From positions 1 to 20,614 of the forward strand of contig CAZGSG010000086.1 of the NCBI GenBank assembly GCA_964528095.1: a stretch of 20,614 bases of DNA, read 5' to 3'. The number at the start of each line of letters is the position of its first letter. The first letter of the stretch is position 1. This DNA comes from CAZGSG01 sp964528095 (lineage in GTDB: Bacteria > Bacteroidota > Bacteroidia > Chitinophagales > Chitinophagaceae). A program made the translations under genes and the position numbers. The notes under the pieces are model-generated. The model was not told the DNA's origin. It was given only the letters and a program-made list of their open reading frames with translations, and made no database searches. This document shows, piece by piece, positions 1 through 7,348 of this stretch.

Positions 1-363
1 TTTTTTTAATACTATCAGTTCTTCCTCCGTCAGGTCTTCTATATCTACCAGGCGATTACTCGCTTTTTCACTGCTGGCAATCAATTCATTCAGTTTCAGG
101 TGAAGCGCTGCCGTGTCTTTGTTCTGCGACTGTTGTATAATAAACACCATCAGGAAGGTTATAATGGTCGTTCCGGTATTGATCACGAGTTGCCAGGTAT
201 TGGAATAATGAAAGAACGGACCGCTAAGGGCCCAGAGGATGATCAGTAGAAAGGCGGCTACGGATACAACCGGGCTACCTGCCTTATGGGTTATGTAACA
301 GGATATCCTGTTAAAAATGCGGGCTACTTTTAGTTTTTTTCCTGGTATTGCTGAAGTGTCCAT
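1..363 (-). CDS. Low-affinity iron permease family protein (partial, C-terminus cut by window edge)
   Basis: Reading the minus strand from the ATG at 361-363 gives 121 codons open to the window edge, so the C-terminus is missing. The protein starts MDTSAIPGKKLKVARIFNRI and has two hydrophobic segments at about residues 33-52 and 57-75. These are followed by the stretch FIIQQSQNKDTAALHLKLNE, the hallmark of the low-affinity Fe/Cu permease family (PF04120). The region after it (SSEKASNRLVDIEDLTEEEL) is the usual amphipathic cytoplasmic tail, so only a few residues are probably lost. The family is named after yeast Fet4, but bacterial members are small two-helix inner-membrane proteins whose transport activity is mostly unproven. 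It lies downstream of the DUF892 gene on the same strand, with a hairpin terminator between them, so it is probably transcribed separately. Confidence 0.88.
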   Translation of the reverse strand, partial: MDTSAIPGKKLKVARIFNRISCYITHKAGSPVVSVAAFLLIILWALSGPFFHYSNTWQLVINTGTTIITFLMVFIIQQSQNKDTAALHLKLNELIASSEKASNRLVDIEDLTEEELIVLKK

Positions 364-378
364 GGTTAGTAGTTTAAG

Positions 379-432
379 AAAAAAGGCCGTTATAAATAAA
401 TTCCGGGGATTTTATTCATAAACAGCCTTTTA
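379..432 (-). terminator. Intrinsic terminator downstream of the DUF892 gene
   Basis: Read on the minus strand after the stop codon at 448-450, AAAAGGC pairs with GCCTTTT. The stem continues imperfectly through GTTTAT.AATAAA and TTTATTTATAAC around a CCCCGG-containing loop, and ends in a run of six T. This is a typical rho-independent terminator for the ferritin-like gene. It sits only about 16 bases before the iron permease start, so it could also attenuate read-through into that gene. Confidence 0.6.
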
Positions 433-447
433 TTGAGAAATGTGCTT

Positions 448-1032
448 TTATTCTTCTTCCTTGCCTTCGTCTTCCTGCTCTGCTTCCCAATTAATGCTAT
501 TCTCGGCTATTTCACTTAATCCCTGGTCGGTTTGTTTTTCTTCTTCCAGGGTTTGTGCAAATATTTCCGCAGCCTCATCCATTCCCAGCGTCTTCGCTAA
601 TTGAACCAATCCGCCATAAGTAGCTATCTCATAATGCTCTACTTTCTGGGCGGCCATGATGATGCCTACATCTCTTGTCATACTGCCGTCCTGGGTTTCT
701 TCAACGATCGATTCCCCTTCTTTGATCAGGCCTTCCATCGCGTCACATTTTTTGGCCTGTGGCTTTTTGCCCAGCAGCTCAAACACCTGTTCCAGCCTTG
801 CAACATGTTCCTGTGTTTGCGTAAGATGCTCTTCAATCGCCGACCTGAGTTCATTTGTAGTGGCCGCTTTACGCATTTTGGGTAGTGCTTTGGTCAGGTG
901 TTTTTCAGCCCAGTAGATGTCCTTAAGTGAATCGGTAAAATATTTCTCCAGTTGTGAGTTACCCTGACCCGCGCCGTTTTTGGCAAGCGTGTCCTTCTTC
1001 TTTTTCATTGGTTCTGTTTTAGTGTTTGCCAT
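448..1032 (-). CDS. DUF892 family ferritin-like protein (YciE/YciF type)
   Basis: This 194-residue protein belongs to the YciE/YciF/DUF892 family (PF05974), which has a ferritin-like four-helix bundle and is usually stress-induced. The domain runs from about residue 28 to 180, with the typical opening YFTDSLKDIYWAEKHLTKAL and the second-half motif KVEHYEIATYG. Acidic and His residues on the helices, including E43, E76, H133, E132/E135 and E164, are placed as expected for a di-metal centre. That ligand assignment is inferred by analogy with ferritins. The N-terminus (residues 1-25) is a Lys-rich, probably disordered extension and the C-terminus is a very acidic tail ending EDEGKEEE, both common in Bacteroidota members. 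There is no signal peptide, so it should be cytoplasmic. The exact function of the family is not established; general stress or oxidative protection is usual context. Confidence 0.92.
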   Translation of the reverse strand: MANTKTEPMKKKKDTLAKNGAGQGNSQLEKYFTDSLKDIYWAEKHLTKALPKMRKAATTNELRSAIEEHLTQTQEHVARLEQVFELLGKKPQAKKCDAMEGLIKEGESIVEETQDGSMTRDVGIIMAAQKVEHYEIATYGGLVQLAKTLGMDEAAEIFAQTLEEEKQTDQGLSEIAENSINWEAEQEDEGKEEE

Positions 1033-1282
1033 GTTTGATAGTTTAATGATAAATAATTGACTCTACAGCAGAAATACAAATGGTATGCCCGTGTTTTGGG
1101 CATTTGGCACCTGTTTACTATCGCAGGGTGACTAAACATGACATAATGAAAAAAAAATTCGGAAAAATGGATTGCCTCTTTCTTCTTTTTCTTTTTATAG
1201 TAGCGCCTGGGGGGCAGTTTTTTTCGGGATATGTATAACCCGACAAAAAATTATTGTACTAATAATAATAGATTGATTACCA

Positions 1283-1430
1283 CGCTCTGAACAGAGCGCA
1301 GTAATACCCGGGCAATACCTGGTTCGTGGCTTGTTCGGGAACTGCTCGGGATTTGCTTGCAAATACCCTGGCGGAAGCGAACAAGTCCCGAACAAGTCAC
1401 GAGCCAGGTACAAAGCAGGTACGAAGCAGG
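1283..1430. repeat. Structured intergenic repeat: 11-bp degenerate units in inverted arms
   Basis: The gene-free stretch 1033-1607 holds one clear structure. The arms 1316-1340 and 1386-1410 are 25-bp inverted repeats with two mismatches. A hairpin sits between them at 1348-1368 (GGGATTTGC TT GCAAAT.CCC). A perfect 16-base palindrome, CGCTCTG AA CAGAGCG, lies to the left at 1283-1298. The right arm extends as five tandem 11-bp units (1376-1386, 1387-1397, 1398-1408, 1409-1419, 1420-1430) of the form NACGAACAAGG. The left arm has four units of the same type in the opposite orientation (from 1318, e.g. GCTTGTTCGGG). No protein is encoded. It is best read as a repetitive extragenic element whose mobility or role is unknown. 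The rest of 1033-1607 shows only AT-rich sequence. Confidence 0.6.
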
Positions 1431-1607
1431 CCCCTTACAATTTTAACCTCAGACTGAGAACACCTGGCTTGCGCCATCCTCTTGTCTTATACTGAAAAAA
1501 TTATAACAGGTAAGCAGAACATTCCGGTTAATTAACAAAAGCTTAAACTAATAATTTATTGAAATTTTTACTGGAGGATTTTCGCGCAATAACAAAATCT
1601 TTATGAC

Positions 1608-2114
1608 TTACTTCACTTGCTCCTGCTCTATCTTTTTTACAGCCATCTTTAACAACTGTTCACCCACTTTTACCGACTCGGCAAGCAACAGGATAAACTC
1701 GCTATTCATTTTTTTACCAGCAGGAGTTTTATAAAATCTGATCAACTGTTTCATTTCTTTCTCCGTAAAGCTTCTACGATACAAATTCACCAGGCTATTC
1801 TCTATTAGTGTATTTATCCTGCCACTGGTCAATTCTTTTGAAAGCGCTTCGTAAAACTCCTTTGAATGAGTTTTGTCTTTTTCCTGCTCTTCCCTGAGTT
1901 TTAGCTGTAGTACTATTTCAAAGCTGATACCCTTTCGCATGGCACGCATCTTTTTGATCTTTTTTGTAAACGAATCATTGGGAACGGCCGTCGTATCCAG
2001 CTTCAATAAATCCGCAGTATCCAGGTATTTTGCCCGGGCGATAAAGGAGCTGTCAATCTGGCCCATGCATGTAAACGAGATGCTTATTGTCAACACGAGG
2101 AATAAAAATTTCAT
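1608..2114 (-). CDS. Secreted DUF2059 domain protein
   Basis: The product has 168 residues. Residues 1-18 (MKFLFLVLTISISFTCMG) form a signal peptide, so the mature protein is exported to the periplasm; the Cys at 16 is followed by MGQ and gives no good lipobox. The C-terminal half (about 95-160) carries the DUF2059 signature (PF09832): FTEKEMKQLIRFYKTPAGKK followed by a hydrophobic/acidic helix. DUF2059 has no known biochemical activity. The gene follows the M56 peptidase gene on the same strand with a 107-bp gap, so it may belong to the BlaI-controlled unit. That link is inferred from order alone, and the leader contains a 10-bp inverted repeat that could interrupt or regulate it. Confidence 0.82.
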   Translation of the reverse strand: MKFLFLVLTISISFTCMGQIDSSFIARAKYLDTADLLKLDTTAVPNDSFTKKIKKMRAMRKGISFEIVLQLKLREEQEKDKTHSKEFYEALSKELTSGRINTLIENSLVNLYRRSFTEKEMKQLIRFYKTPAGKKMNSEFILLLAESVKVGEQLLKMAVKKIEQEQVK

Positions 2115-2118
2115 AGCA

Positions 2119-2177
2119 GGTTTATTATTATCGTTGAATGACTACTAACGAGGTCTGACAGTCAAACATAATAAACC
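2119..2177. repeat. 10-bp perfect inverted repeat in the leader of the DUF2059 gene
   Basis: GGTTTATTAT at 2119-2128 is the exact reverse complement of ATAATAAACC at 2168-2177, with a 39-base loop. It begins only four bases from the DUF2059 start codon (2112-2114), so a folded transcript would place the stem next to the ribosome site. The arms are AT-rich, so a chance occurrence is possible. Confidence 0.35.
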
Positions 2178-2221
2178 CTGGGAGAAAACCAAAAAATGTT
2201 TCCCGCTTATGATCCGAAAAC

Positions 2222-3562
2222 TCAATCCCATTTACAAGAGCCTTCCATTTCCTGGCCACCTGCGAAATAAATAAGGATCCCATTGAGATTATTCTTCAGG
2301 AATTTTGACCCGCTACCTGACACATCACCCGGTATACTTCCCTTGCCAAGCTGAAAACCCGTTCCAGGTTCATAGTAAAAAAAAACAGGCTTCAATAAAG
2401 GTTTGCCGGCATTATCACTGCTTACGGCATCTTTGTAAATACCCGGTACATTCACTTCAACATCGATTGCAGTAAGCAGATCCCCATCGAACTTAGTATT
2501 GGTGATATTGAAGTTGATGCCCCTTTTCTTCAACCTGTCCTGGATAGACCACAATGCGTCTTCACCTGTGTCGGCTTTTATAACAACATAGATCTTTTTA
2601 AATGGGTGTGGAGAGTGGTCAATCACCGCTGCCTTAACACCTTGTTGCTGCTGGGCGCTCAATGGATTGATAATAAAATAACAGGCAAGGCCAAGCGGTA
2701 TTAAAAAAAGGTATTTAAACCAATGTTGTTTGTTGTTGTTTTTTGTGTTCATCATTTTAATACGAAGTTTAATTTTTGAAGAAGAAAATAGATTGGTCAG
2801 CGCATAGCGCCCCGGGGCTAAGCACCTGCTAAGTATATTTAGCTGGTAATCCTTTTTATCGACCCCGGTATTTAATACTGTGTCATCTGCTATATATTCC
2901 AGGTTTAGTTTAATAGCATTTCTCAACCGGTATGCCAATGGATTTATCCAACAAACAATAACCATCAATTCCGACATAAGCATGTCCAACGTATGCCATT
3001 GCCGGATATGTACTTTTTCATGCGCCACTACCTGTGCATATTCGTCCTTGCTGAAATCTGTTTTGTTTATAACAAGCCGGTGAAAAAAAGAAAAGGGTGG
3101 AATGATCCTGTGATGAAACAGGTAGGTCACTCCCCCTTCTTTGATTTTCTCATGCGTTTTAAAAAACTGATAGAGAAGCCATAACCGGCGAACGAATGCA
3201 GCCAGCAATAACATTGTTATTAATAAATAGGTCCCGGCCCCTACCCGTATCCAGAAAAACCTGTCAGCATTGTTCGTATTATCCCGGCCGGTTATTGGTT
3301 GCGGTGTGCTAACAGGTGCATCGCTGATGGAATTATAAATATGGGTCAATGGGTTGGCGGCTGCAATATCCTGTTCCAGTTGTTGAAGCATCTCTCCCTC
3401 TATGGAAACCAATGGTAAAAGCAAGGAGCAGACGAGGCAGGCAAGCAGTATGAACCGGTTGGCTACAAAAAACTTTTCCTTTCTGAACAAGACCCAGTAA
3501 CTACTGTATAATATAGCCAGTACAATATTGACCTTTAAAAGATAGATAATGAATAGCTCCAT
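2222..3562 (-). CDS. M56 family (BlaR1/MecR1-like) membrane metallopeptidase
   Basis: This 446-residue protein has hydrophobic segments at about 4-22, 33-52, 107-127, 193-210 and 283-302. The zinc peptidase motif HEKVH is at 181-185 and the third ligand is probably E222 in LEYIADDTVL, the typical M56 spacing. M56 proteins sense a signal and cleave a BlaI-type repressor. This one lacks the penicillin-binding sensor domain of BlaR1. After the last membrane segment (TM5) it has about 140 residues outside the membrane, containing a segment KKIYVVIKADTGEDAL and ending GGQEMEGSCKWD, so the signal is probably not a beta-lactam. It starts 6 bp after the repressor gene ends, a tight two-gene operon with it. 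The full catalytic set is present, so it looks active. The signal and substrate cannot be read from sequence. Confidence 0.9.
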   Translation of the reverse strand: MELFIIYLLKVNIVLAILYSSYWVLFRKEKFFVANRFILLACLVCSLLLPLVSIEGEMLQQLEQDIAAANPLTHIYNSISDAPVSTPQPITGRDNTNNADRFFWIRVGAGTYLLITMLLLAAFVRRLWLLYQFFKTHEKIKEGGVTYLFHHRIIPPFSFFHRLVINKTDFSKDEYAQVVAHEKVHIRQWHTLDMLMSELMVIVCWINPLAYRLRNAIKLNLEYIADDTVLNTGVDKKDYQLNILSRCLAPGRYALTNLFSSSKIKLRIKMMNTKNNNKQHWFKYLFLIPLGLACYFIINPLSAQQQQGVKAAVIDHSPHPFKKIYVVIKADTGEDALWSIQDRLKKRGINFNITNTKFDGDLLTAIDVEVNVPGIYKDAVSSDNAGKPLLKPVFFYYEPGTGFQLGKGSIPGDVSGSGSKFLKNNLNGILIYFAGGQEMEGSCKWD

Positions 3563-3568
3563 ACCAGT

Positions 3569-3931
3569 TTACTTTTTCTTGTCCTCAATCATTTTGATAA
3601 TTTCTTTCAGTTCCTTTAGCGATATATCTTCCTGCTCCGCAAAAAATACCACAGCGTTTTTGATCGAATTGCCAAACAACCCTTTTAGTAAAGGTTTTAC
3701 CACTTTATTGTTATACTGTTTTTGTGAGATGGCAGGTGCATAACGGTAGGTGGCCCCAAAATCTTCATAAACAAGAAATTCTTTGGCCGCAAGCCGTTGC
3801 ATCATCGTCGCCACCGTATTGATATGCGGTTTTGGCTCCGGCAGTTCTTCCCTTACCTCTTTGGCAAAAGCTTTCCCCAGCCTCCAGACGATCTTCATGA
3901 TAGCTTCTTCTTTTTCGCTAAGTCGTTTCAT
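3569..3931 (-). CDS. BlaI/MecI/CopY family transcriptional repressor
   Basis: This 120-residue protein is normal length for the family (PF03965). It has the N-terminal winged-helix region LSEKEEAIMKIVWRLGKAFA, the helix-turn-helix/wing segment INTVATMMQRLAAKEFLVYE (about 39-58), and the wing strand YRYAPAIS. The C-terminal helices, about 75-120, form the dimer interface. The segment VATMMQRLAAKEF around residue 42-54 corresponds to the region near the BlaI cleavage site in staphylococcal homologues, so cleavage by the adjacent M56 peptidase is plausible. The gene is upstream of that peptidase with a 6-bp gap. A BlaI-type dyad sits 34-49 bp upstream of its start, which predicts autorepression of the whole unit. 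The regulon beyond this operon is unknown. Confidence 0.93.
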   Translation of the reverse strand: MKRLSEKEEAIMKIVWRLGKAFAKEVREELPEPKPHINTVATMMQRLAAKEFLVYEDFGATYRYAPAISQKQYNNKVVKPLLKGLFGNSIKNAVVFFAEQEDISLKELKEIIKMIEDKKK

Positions 3932-3964
3932 ACTATAAACATAAAACTAATATTGTAATTAAAC

Positions 3965-3980
3965 AACTACAAGTGTAGTT
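3965..3980. promoter_or_regulatory. Predicted BlaI-type operator upstream of the repressor operon
   Basis: AACTACAAGTGTAGTT is a 16-bp dyad, AACTACA-NN-TGTAGTT, symmetrical except for the central AG. It matches the known BlaI/MecI half-site TACA...TGTA. On the minus strand the dyad overlaps the expected -33 region of a Bacteroidota promoter: a TTG lies in the dyad, and 20 bases on comes TAGTTTTA, close to the TAnnTTTG -7 box. Repressor binding there would block transcription of the repressor-peptidase genes. The dyad is directly visible; promoter assignment is inferred. Confidence 0.75.
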
Positions 3981-4167
3981 TATTTTAAATTTTCCTCTTT
4001 CCTTGAATTGGCATCCTCGGGTTATCCTGGTTTTACACAGGCTTTTTTCAGTGTTTTTCCCTTGAAATTGATAGGGGTACCTTATAGGTTCCGCTGAACC
4101 TCATTCTTTTTTTTAGAAATCTCCTGCTTTTAGGGGATAGGTTCATGTGACCCTGAAAAATACTTTT

Positions 4168-4449
4168 ATGGATGGCCGGTTCACCTACTCAGACGTCCGT
4201 AAACTGAGTTTTGATGCAAGGATGGTCATGCAGGTGTATCCCAATCCGGTACAACAATTCATGGTAGTAAACGGATTAAAAGCGAAGGGAACGATCCAGG
4301 TGCTGACAATTGATGGCAAACTGGCAAAACAATTTGTCACCACCGGTAGCATGATGCGGATAGATATGAGTGAATTGCCTGGAGGAATGTATATTGTCAG
4401 TTACCGTAATCAGGATATCCTGCAACAACAGAAGGTCATTAAAGAATAG
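4168..4449 (+). CDS. Orphan T9SS type A sorting domain, probable remnant of a secreted protein gene
   Basis: The 93 residues from the ATG at 4168 (a GTG at 4147 is also in frame) contain a T9SS C-terminal sorting domain (TIGR04183 type): VYPNPVQQFMVVNG, then IQVLTIDGKLAKQF, then IDMSELPGGMYIVSY and the terminal KVIKE. The residues before it, DGRFTYSDVRKLSF, are the linker normally found between a cargo's last domain and this domain. An in-frame TAG at 4138-4140 ends anything further upstream, and no signal peptide or cargo domain is present. A stand-alone sorting domain cannot be exported without a Sec signal, so this is most likely a decayed 3' end of a larger gene. The sorting domain itself is well preserved, which suggests the loss is recent or the fragment is being kept. 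Confidence 0.7.
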   Translation: MDGRFTYSDVRKLSFDARMVMQVYPNPVQQFMVVNGLKAKGTIQVLTIDGKLAKQFVTTGSMMRIDMSELPGGMYIVSYRNQDILQQQKVIKE

Positions 4450-4456
4450 TTATCTC

Positions 4457-4530
4457 AATTAAAAAGTCAAAATTAAAAAAAACAGACCCTGACATTCGGA
4501 ATGTGTTTTTTGAATTTTGACTTTTTAATT
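4457..4530. repeat. Long AT-rich inverted repeat between sorting-domain remnant and receptor gene
   Basis: The left arm 4457-4484 starts AATTAAAAAGTCAAAATTAA. The right arm 4504-4530 ends GAATTTTGACTTTTTAATT. They pair almost completely over about 27 bases. The loop contains a smaller CATTC/GAATG stem. The position suits a terminator for the upstream fragment, but the arms are close to those at 18675-18747, so this is more likely one copy of a dispersed repeat that may also terminate transcription. Confidence 0.65.
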
Positions 4531-4612
4531 TTGAATTTTTACAGTTGGTCAGGTATTCGCAGCCGCAGGTCAAGCAGATTTGAAGAAAACGGTAATTCTG
4601 GTTTCATTTGGT

Positions 4613-7003
4613 ATGAATATGAAACCGGTTTTCTTTATCATTATTATATTAGTATCCGCGCTGAAGGGAGCAGCGCAGTCACCGAACAGCCTGAAGGGGA
4701 AGGTTATCGATTCGCTTACGATACAGCCCGTAGCCTTTGCAACAGTTTCTCTCGTTAGCACGGAAGGCGCAACGATAAAAAAAATTGCTACAGACAGTAC
4801 GGGCAATTTTCTGTTATCAAATATTCCTGCGGGTGATTATGTATTGGTTTTTACTGCTATTGGTTATAAAACGATCAGTTCAGCAATAGTAATATTCACT
4901 GGCGATAAAGACATTGATGCCGGCATCCATTTACTGCCACAGGAGCATGGAGTACTTTCTACAGTGACCGTGATCTCGAGGAAGCCTCTTATTGTTGCTG
5001 CCATTGATGGATTTACCTATAATGCGGAAAATGATATTATAGCGGCGGGCAGTTCAGCGGCTGATCTTTTGCGAAAAATTCCTATGCTTACTGTCAACCA
5101 GGATGGCAGTCCTACGCTCAAAGGAAGCTCCAATATCAAAGTTTTTATCGACGATAAACCCTCGGTCATTTACGCAGGTTCTGTAGCGGATGCATTAAAA
5201 CAGGTTGCTGCAGAGGATATTGTTCGGGTGGAAGTGATCCTTTATCCTTCTGCAAAATATGACGCAGAAGGCACAGACGGAGTGATCAATATCATTACCC
5301 GCAAAAGCCGTTTCAATGCGGTGAATGGAACATTGAGAAGCATGATTGGCAACCGCAACCAGAACTTTACTCCCGCATTGAATATACGACAGGGCAACTG
5401 GATCTTTAATGTAGATGCGGGCGGCTCACTCTACAAAAACCTGAATGGATCTGACTTGTACAGAACAGCCTATTCAGGCACTAATGAGAACATGTTGACT
5501 CAACAAAGTGAATGGAGGAATAATGGAAAGATTGTATACGCCGGTACTAATCTTATGTACATCTTCAACGACCTGCAGACCATCAGTGCCGGGTATCGTG
5601 CCCGTTTCAACAGAGACTATACCATTCGCAATACGATTACCAGTTTTCAGCAGCACAATACGGCAACAAACACTTTTACCCGTAATACCGACCAGGCTTC
5701 CGGCAATAACCTGCAGACATTTAATATCGGTTATGATCTGAGATCGCATAACCGTAAAAGACAATACAACCTGCTGGCCGTCTATTTTTCCCAATTGGGA
5801 TTTGATGAATACCAGTTAGACCAGTTACGCCAGGGTCGCTCTGATTACAAAGAGAACTATCGCAATGACATGGTAAACACAGAGCTTGCTCTGCAGGGGG
5901 ATTATGTGCAGGAGATCAGCAGCAAGATCAGCTGGGATGCAGGTATTAAAGCGATGTTCAGAAAATATGAGAACAATGCAGGTTTTGCAGTATATGCATT
6001 TCCTGACGGGCCATACAGTGAGGATAAAGATCGCTCAAACGAATTCAGCTATCACCGGAACATAACTGCCCTATACAGCAATCTTTCCATTCGATTAAAA
6101 AACTGGCAGGTGCGGGCGGGCGGTCGCTATGAGCAGACAGTTATGAATACGATGTTCAAAGACACTTCATTGCATATCCCCAATTATAAAAATCTTGTCC
6201 CTTCCATTTTGATCTCCCGGACCTTCCTGGAAAAACATACATTCAAATGGAGTTACGGTAAAAGGATCACCAGGCCCTACCTGGGAACAATTAATCCTAT
6301 CATCAATTATATCGATTCCTTCAATATACAATTTGGTAATCCTGCTCTTCTGCCTGAGATCACGCACCGATATGAAATGGGTTATACGTTGAACGCTCAA
6401 AAATTATTTTTGGCCACATCATTTTATTTTTACGATACACATAATGGCATTGAGCAGGTAAGGCTTCCGGGTGCCGGTGGTATTTTCCGGAACACGTATC
6501 GCAATATAGGTCGCGGAAAGCAGACAGGTGTTTCCATCAGTTTCAACTGGAAGTGTAATCCCAAACTATCCTTATCATCTACCGCAAATATCCGGTATAG
6601 CCATTTACAAAGTAAATCCCTGCAACAGTCGAATAAAGGATGGCAGTACAACCTGAATACTACGATCACCTATACACCTGTCAAAACATTCAGTGCAGAA
6701 ATGCTGGGTGCAGCGAGCACACCCGATATCACCCTGCAGGGAAAAAGAGATATATGGAAATACTATGCGGTCATTTTAACCAAAAAGAATAAAAGCGGTA
6801 AATTTTCGATAAGTGCAAGAATAGATAATTTTCTGCCTCCCTCCAATCAGTACATGAAACAAACATGGCACTCATCGCTTTTTACTCAAACACTTAAGAA
6901 CAGGTACCAGAATCAATATTACTGGTTATCATTCTCCTGTAAGCTGGGTAAAAAAGAAATCAAAGCGCCTGCTGCCCGGCCTGCATCAATCAGGGAAGAC
7001 TGA
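4613..7003 (+). CDS. Outer-membrane beta-barrel receptor (CarboxypepD_reg-like + OMP_b-brl_3 family)
   Basis: I start the 796-residue product at ATG 4613; ATG 4619 is equally possible. An in-frame TTG at 4580 would add residues ahead of the signal peptide and is unlikely. The signal peptide is MKPVFFIIIILVSALKGAAQ. About residues 25-110 form a carboxypeptidase-regulatory-like beta sandwich (LKGKVIDSLTIQPVAFATVS, then GNFLLSNIPAGDYVLVFTAI). A plug-like region at about 120-220 follows (DLLRKIPMLTVNQDGSPTLK, then VEVILYPSAKYDAEGTDGVI). The rest is a long barrel with repeated Tyr/Arg/Asn-rich strands, of the OMP_b-brl_3 type (PF14905) related to TonB-dependent receptors. No partner SusD gene is adjacent, so it is not a glycan-uptake locus of the SusCD kind. 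The substrate is unknown, and the plug-like N-terminus leaves TonB-dependence likely but not shown. Confidence 0.88.
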   Translation: MNMKPVFFIIIILVSALKGAAQSPNSLKGKVIDSLTIQPVAFATVSLVSTEGATIKKIATDSTGNFLLSNIPAGDYVLVFTAIGYKTISSAIVIFTGDKDIDAGIHLLPQEHGVLSTVTVISRKPLIVAAIDGFTYNAENDIIAAGSSAADLLRKIPMLTVNQDGSPTLKGSSNIKVFIDDKPSVIYAGSVADALKQVAAEDIVRVEVILYPSAKYDAEGTDGVINIITRKSRFNAVNGTLRSMIGNRNQNFTPALNIRQGNWIFNVDAGGSLYKNLNGSDLYRTAYSGTNENMLTQQSEWRNNGKIVYAGTNLMYIFNDLQTISAGYRARFNRDYTIRNTITSFQQHNTATNTFTRNTDQASGNNLQTFNIGYDLRSHNRKRQYNLLAVYFSQLGFDEYQLDQLRQGRSDYKENYRNDMVNTELALQGDYVQEISSKISWDAGIKAMFRKYENNAGFAVYAFPDGPYSEDKDRSNEFSYHRNITALYSNLSIRLKNWQVRAGGRYEQTVMNTMFKDTSLHIPNYKNLVPSILISRTFLEKHTFKWSYGKRITRPYLGTINPIINYIDSFNIQFGNPALLPEITHRYEMGYTLNAQKLFLATSFYFYDTHNGIEQVRLPGAGGIFRNTYRNIGRGKQTGVSISFNWKCNPKLSLSSTANIRYSHLQSKSLQQSNKGWQYNLNTTITYTPVKTFSAEMLGAASTPDITLQGKRDIWKYYAVILTKKNKSGKFSISARIDNFLPPSNQYMKQTWHSSLFTQTLKNRYQNQYYWLSFSCKLGKKEIKAPAARPASIRED

Positions 7004-7348
7004 CGGATCCTCTCTAAAACTTATCTCAAAAGTATTTCTTCATTACATGGTCAGTCTTATCAGTAGGTTTCCGAAATAGATTTGTAGTTCATGTATATCC
7101 ATAGGGATTTCAAAGGAGCTAATAGATAAAATGAGCGAAGGAAGAACTTAGCTGTTCGCACAGGGTTGAGCTAAGGCGTATTTCATCGCGTGAAAATAGG
7201 CGGCTACGATATGATCCCATAAAAAAACCTGAAATGGCTTCCAGTTAATAGATGATGAACGAACGTTTCACTAAGTTATACATATCTTATAACCATTAAC
7301 CCAGGCATGACTAAACGGCATTGATTTAATGTAGAAAACGGAATTATG
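7004..7348. other. Gene-free spacer between receptor and aspartic protease genes
   Basis: This 345-bp spacer lies between the ends of two convergent genes. I see no coding region, no tRNA-like fold and no clear terminator. One stretch, 7110-7235, reads as a broken frame with many stops that vaguely suggests a decayed gene, but I cannot identify it. The 14-mer TATATCCATAGGGA at 7094-7107 recurs within the hairpin at 10796-10819. Confidence 0.5.

Noticed and set aside
1195..1413. 72-residue minus-strand frame
   Set aside because: It runs through the 11-bp repeat element; composition follows the repeats, and no start context or domain supports it.
1283..1430. CRISPR array
   Set aside because: The 11-bp units are contiguous without spacers and occur in inverted arms; no cas gene is near.
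4580..4612. TTG start for the outer-membrane receptor
   Set aside because: It would place 11 residues before a good signal peptide that begins at the ATG at 4613 or 4619.
7110..7235. Transposase remnant
   Set aside because: One frame reads as short coding-like pieces between stops, but I recognise no transposase motif, no terminal inverted repeats and no target duplication.
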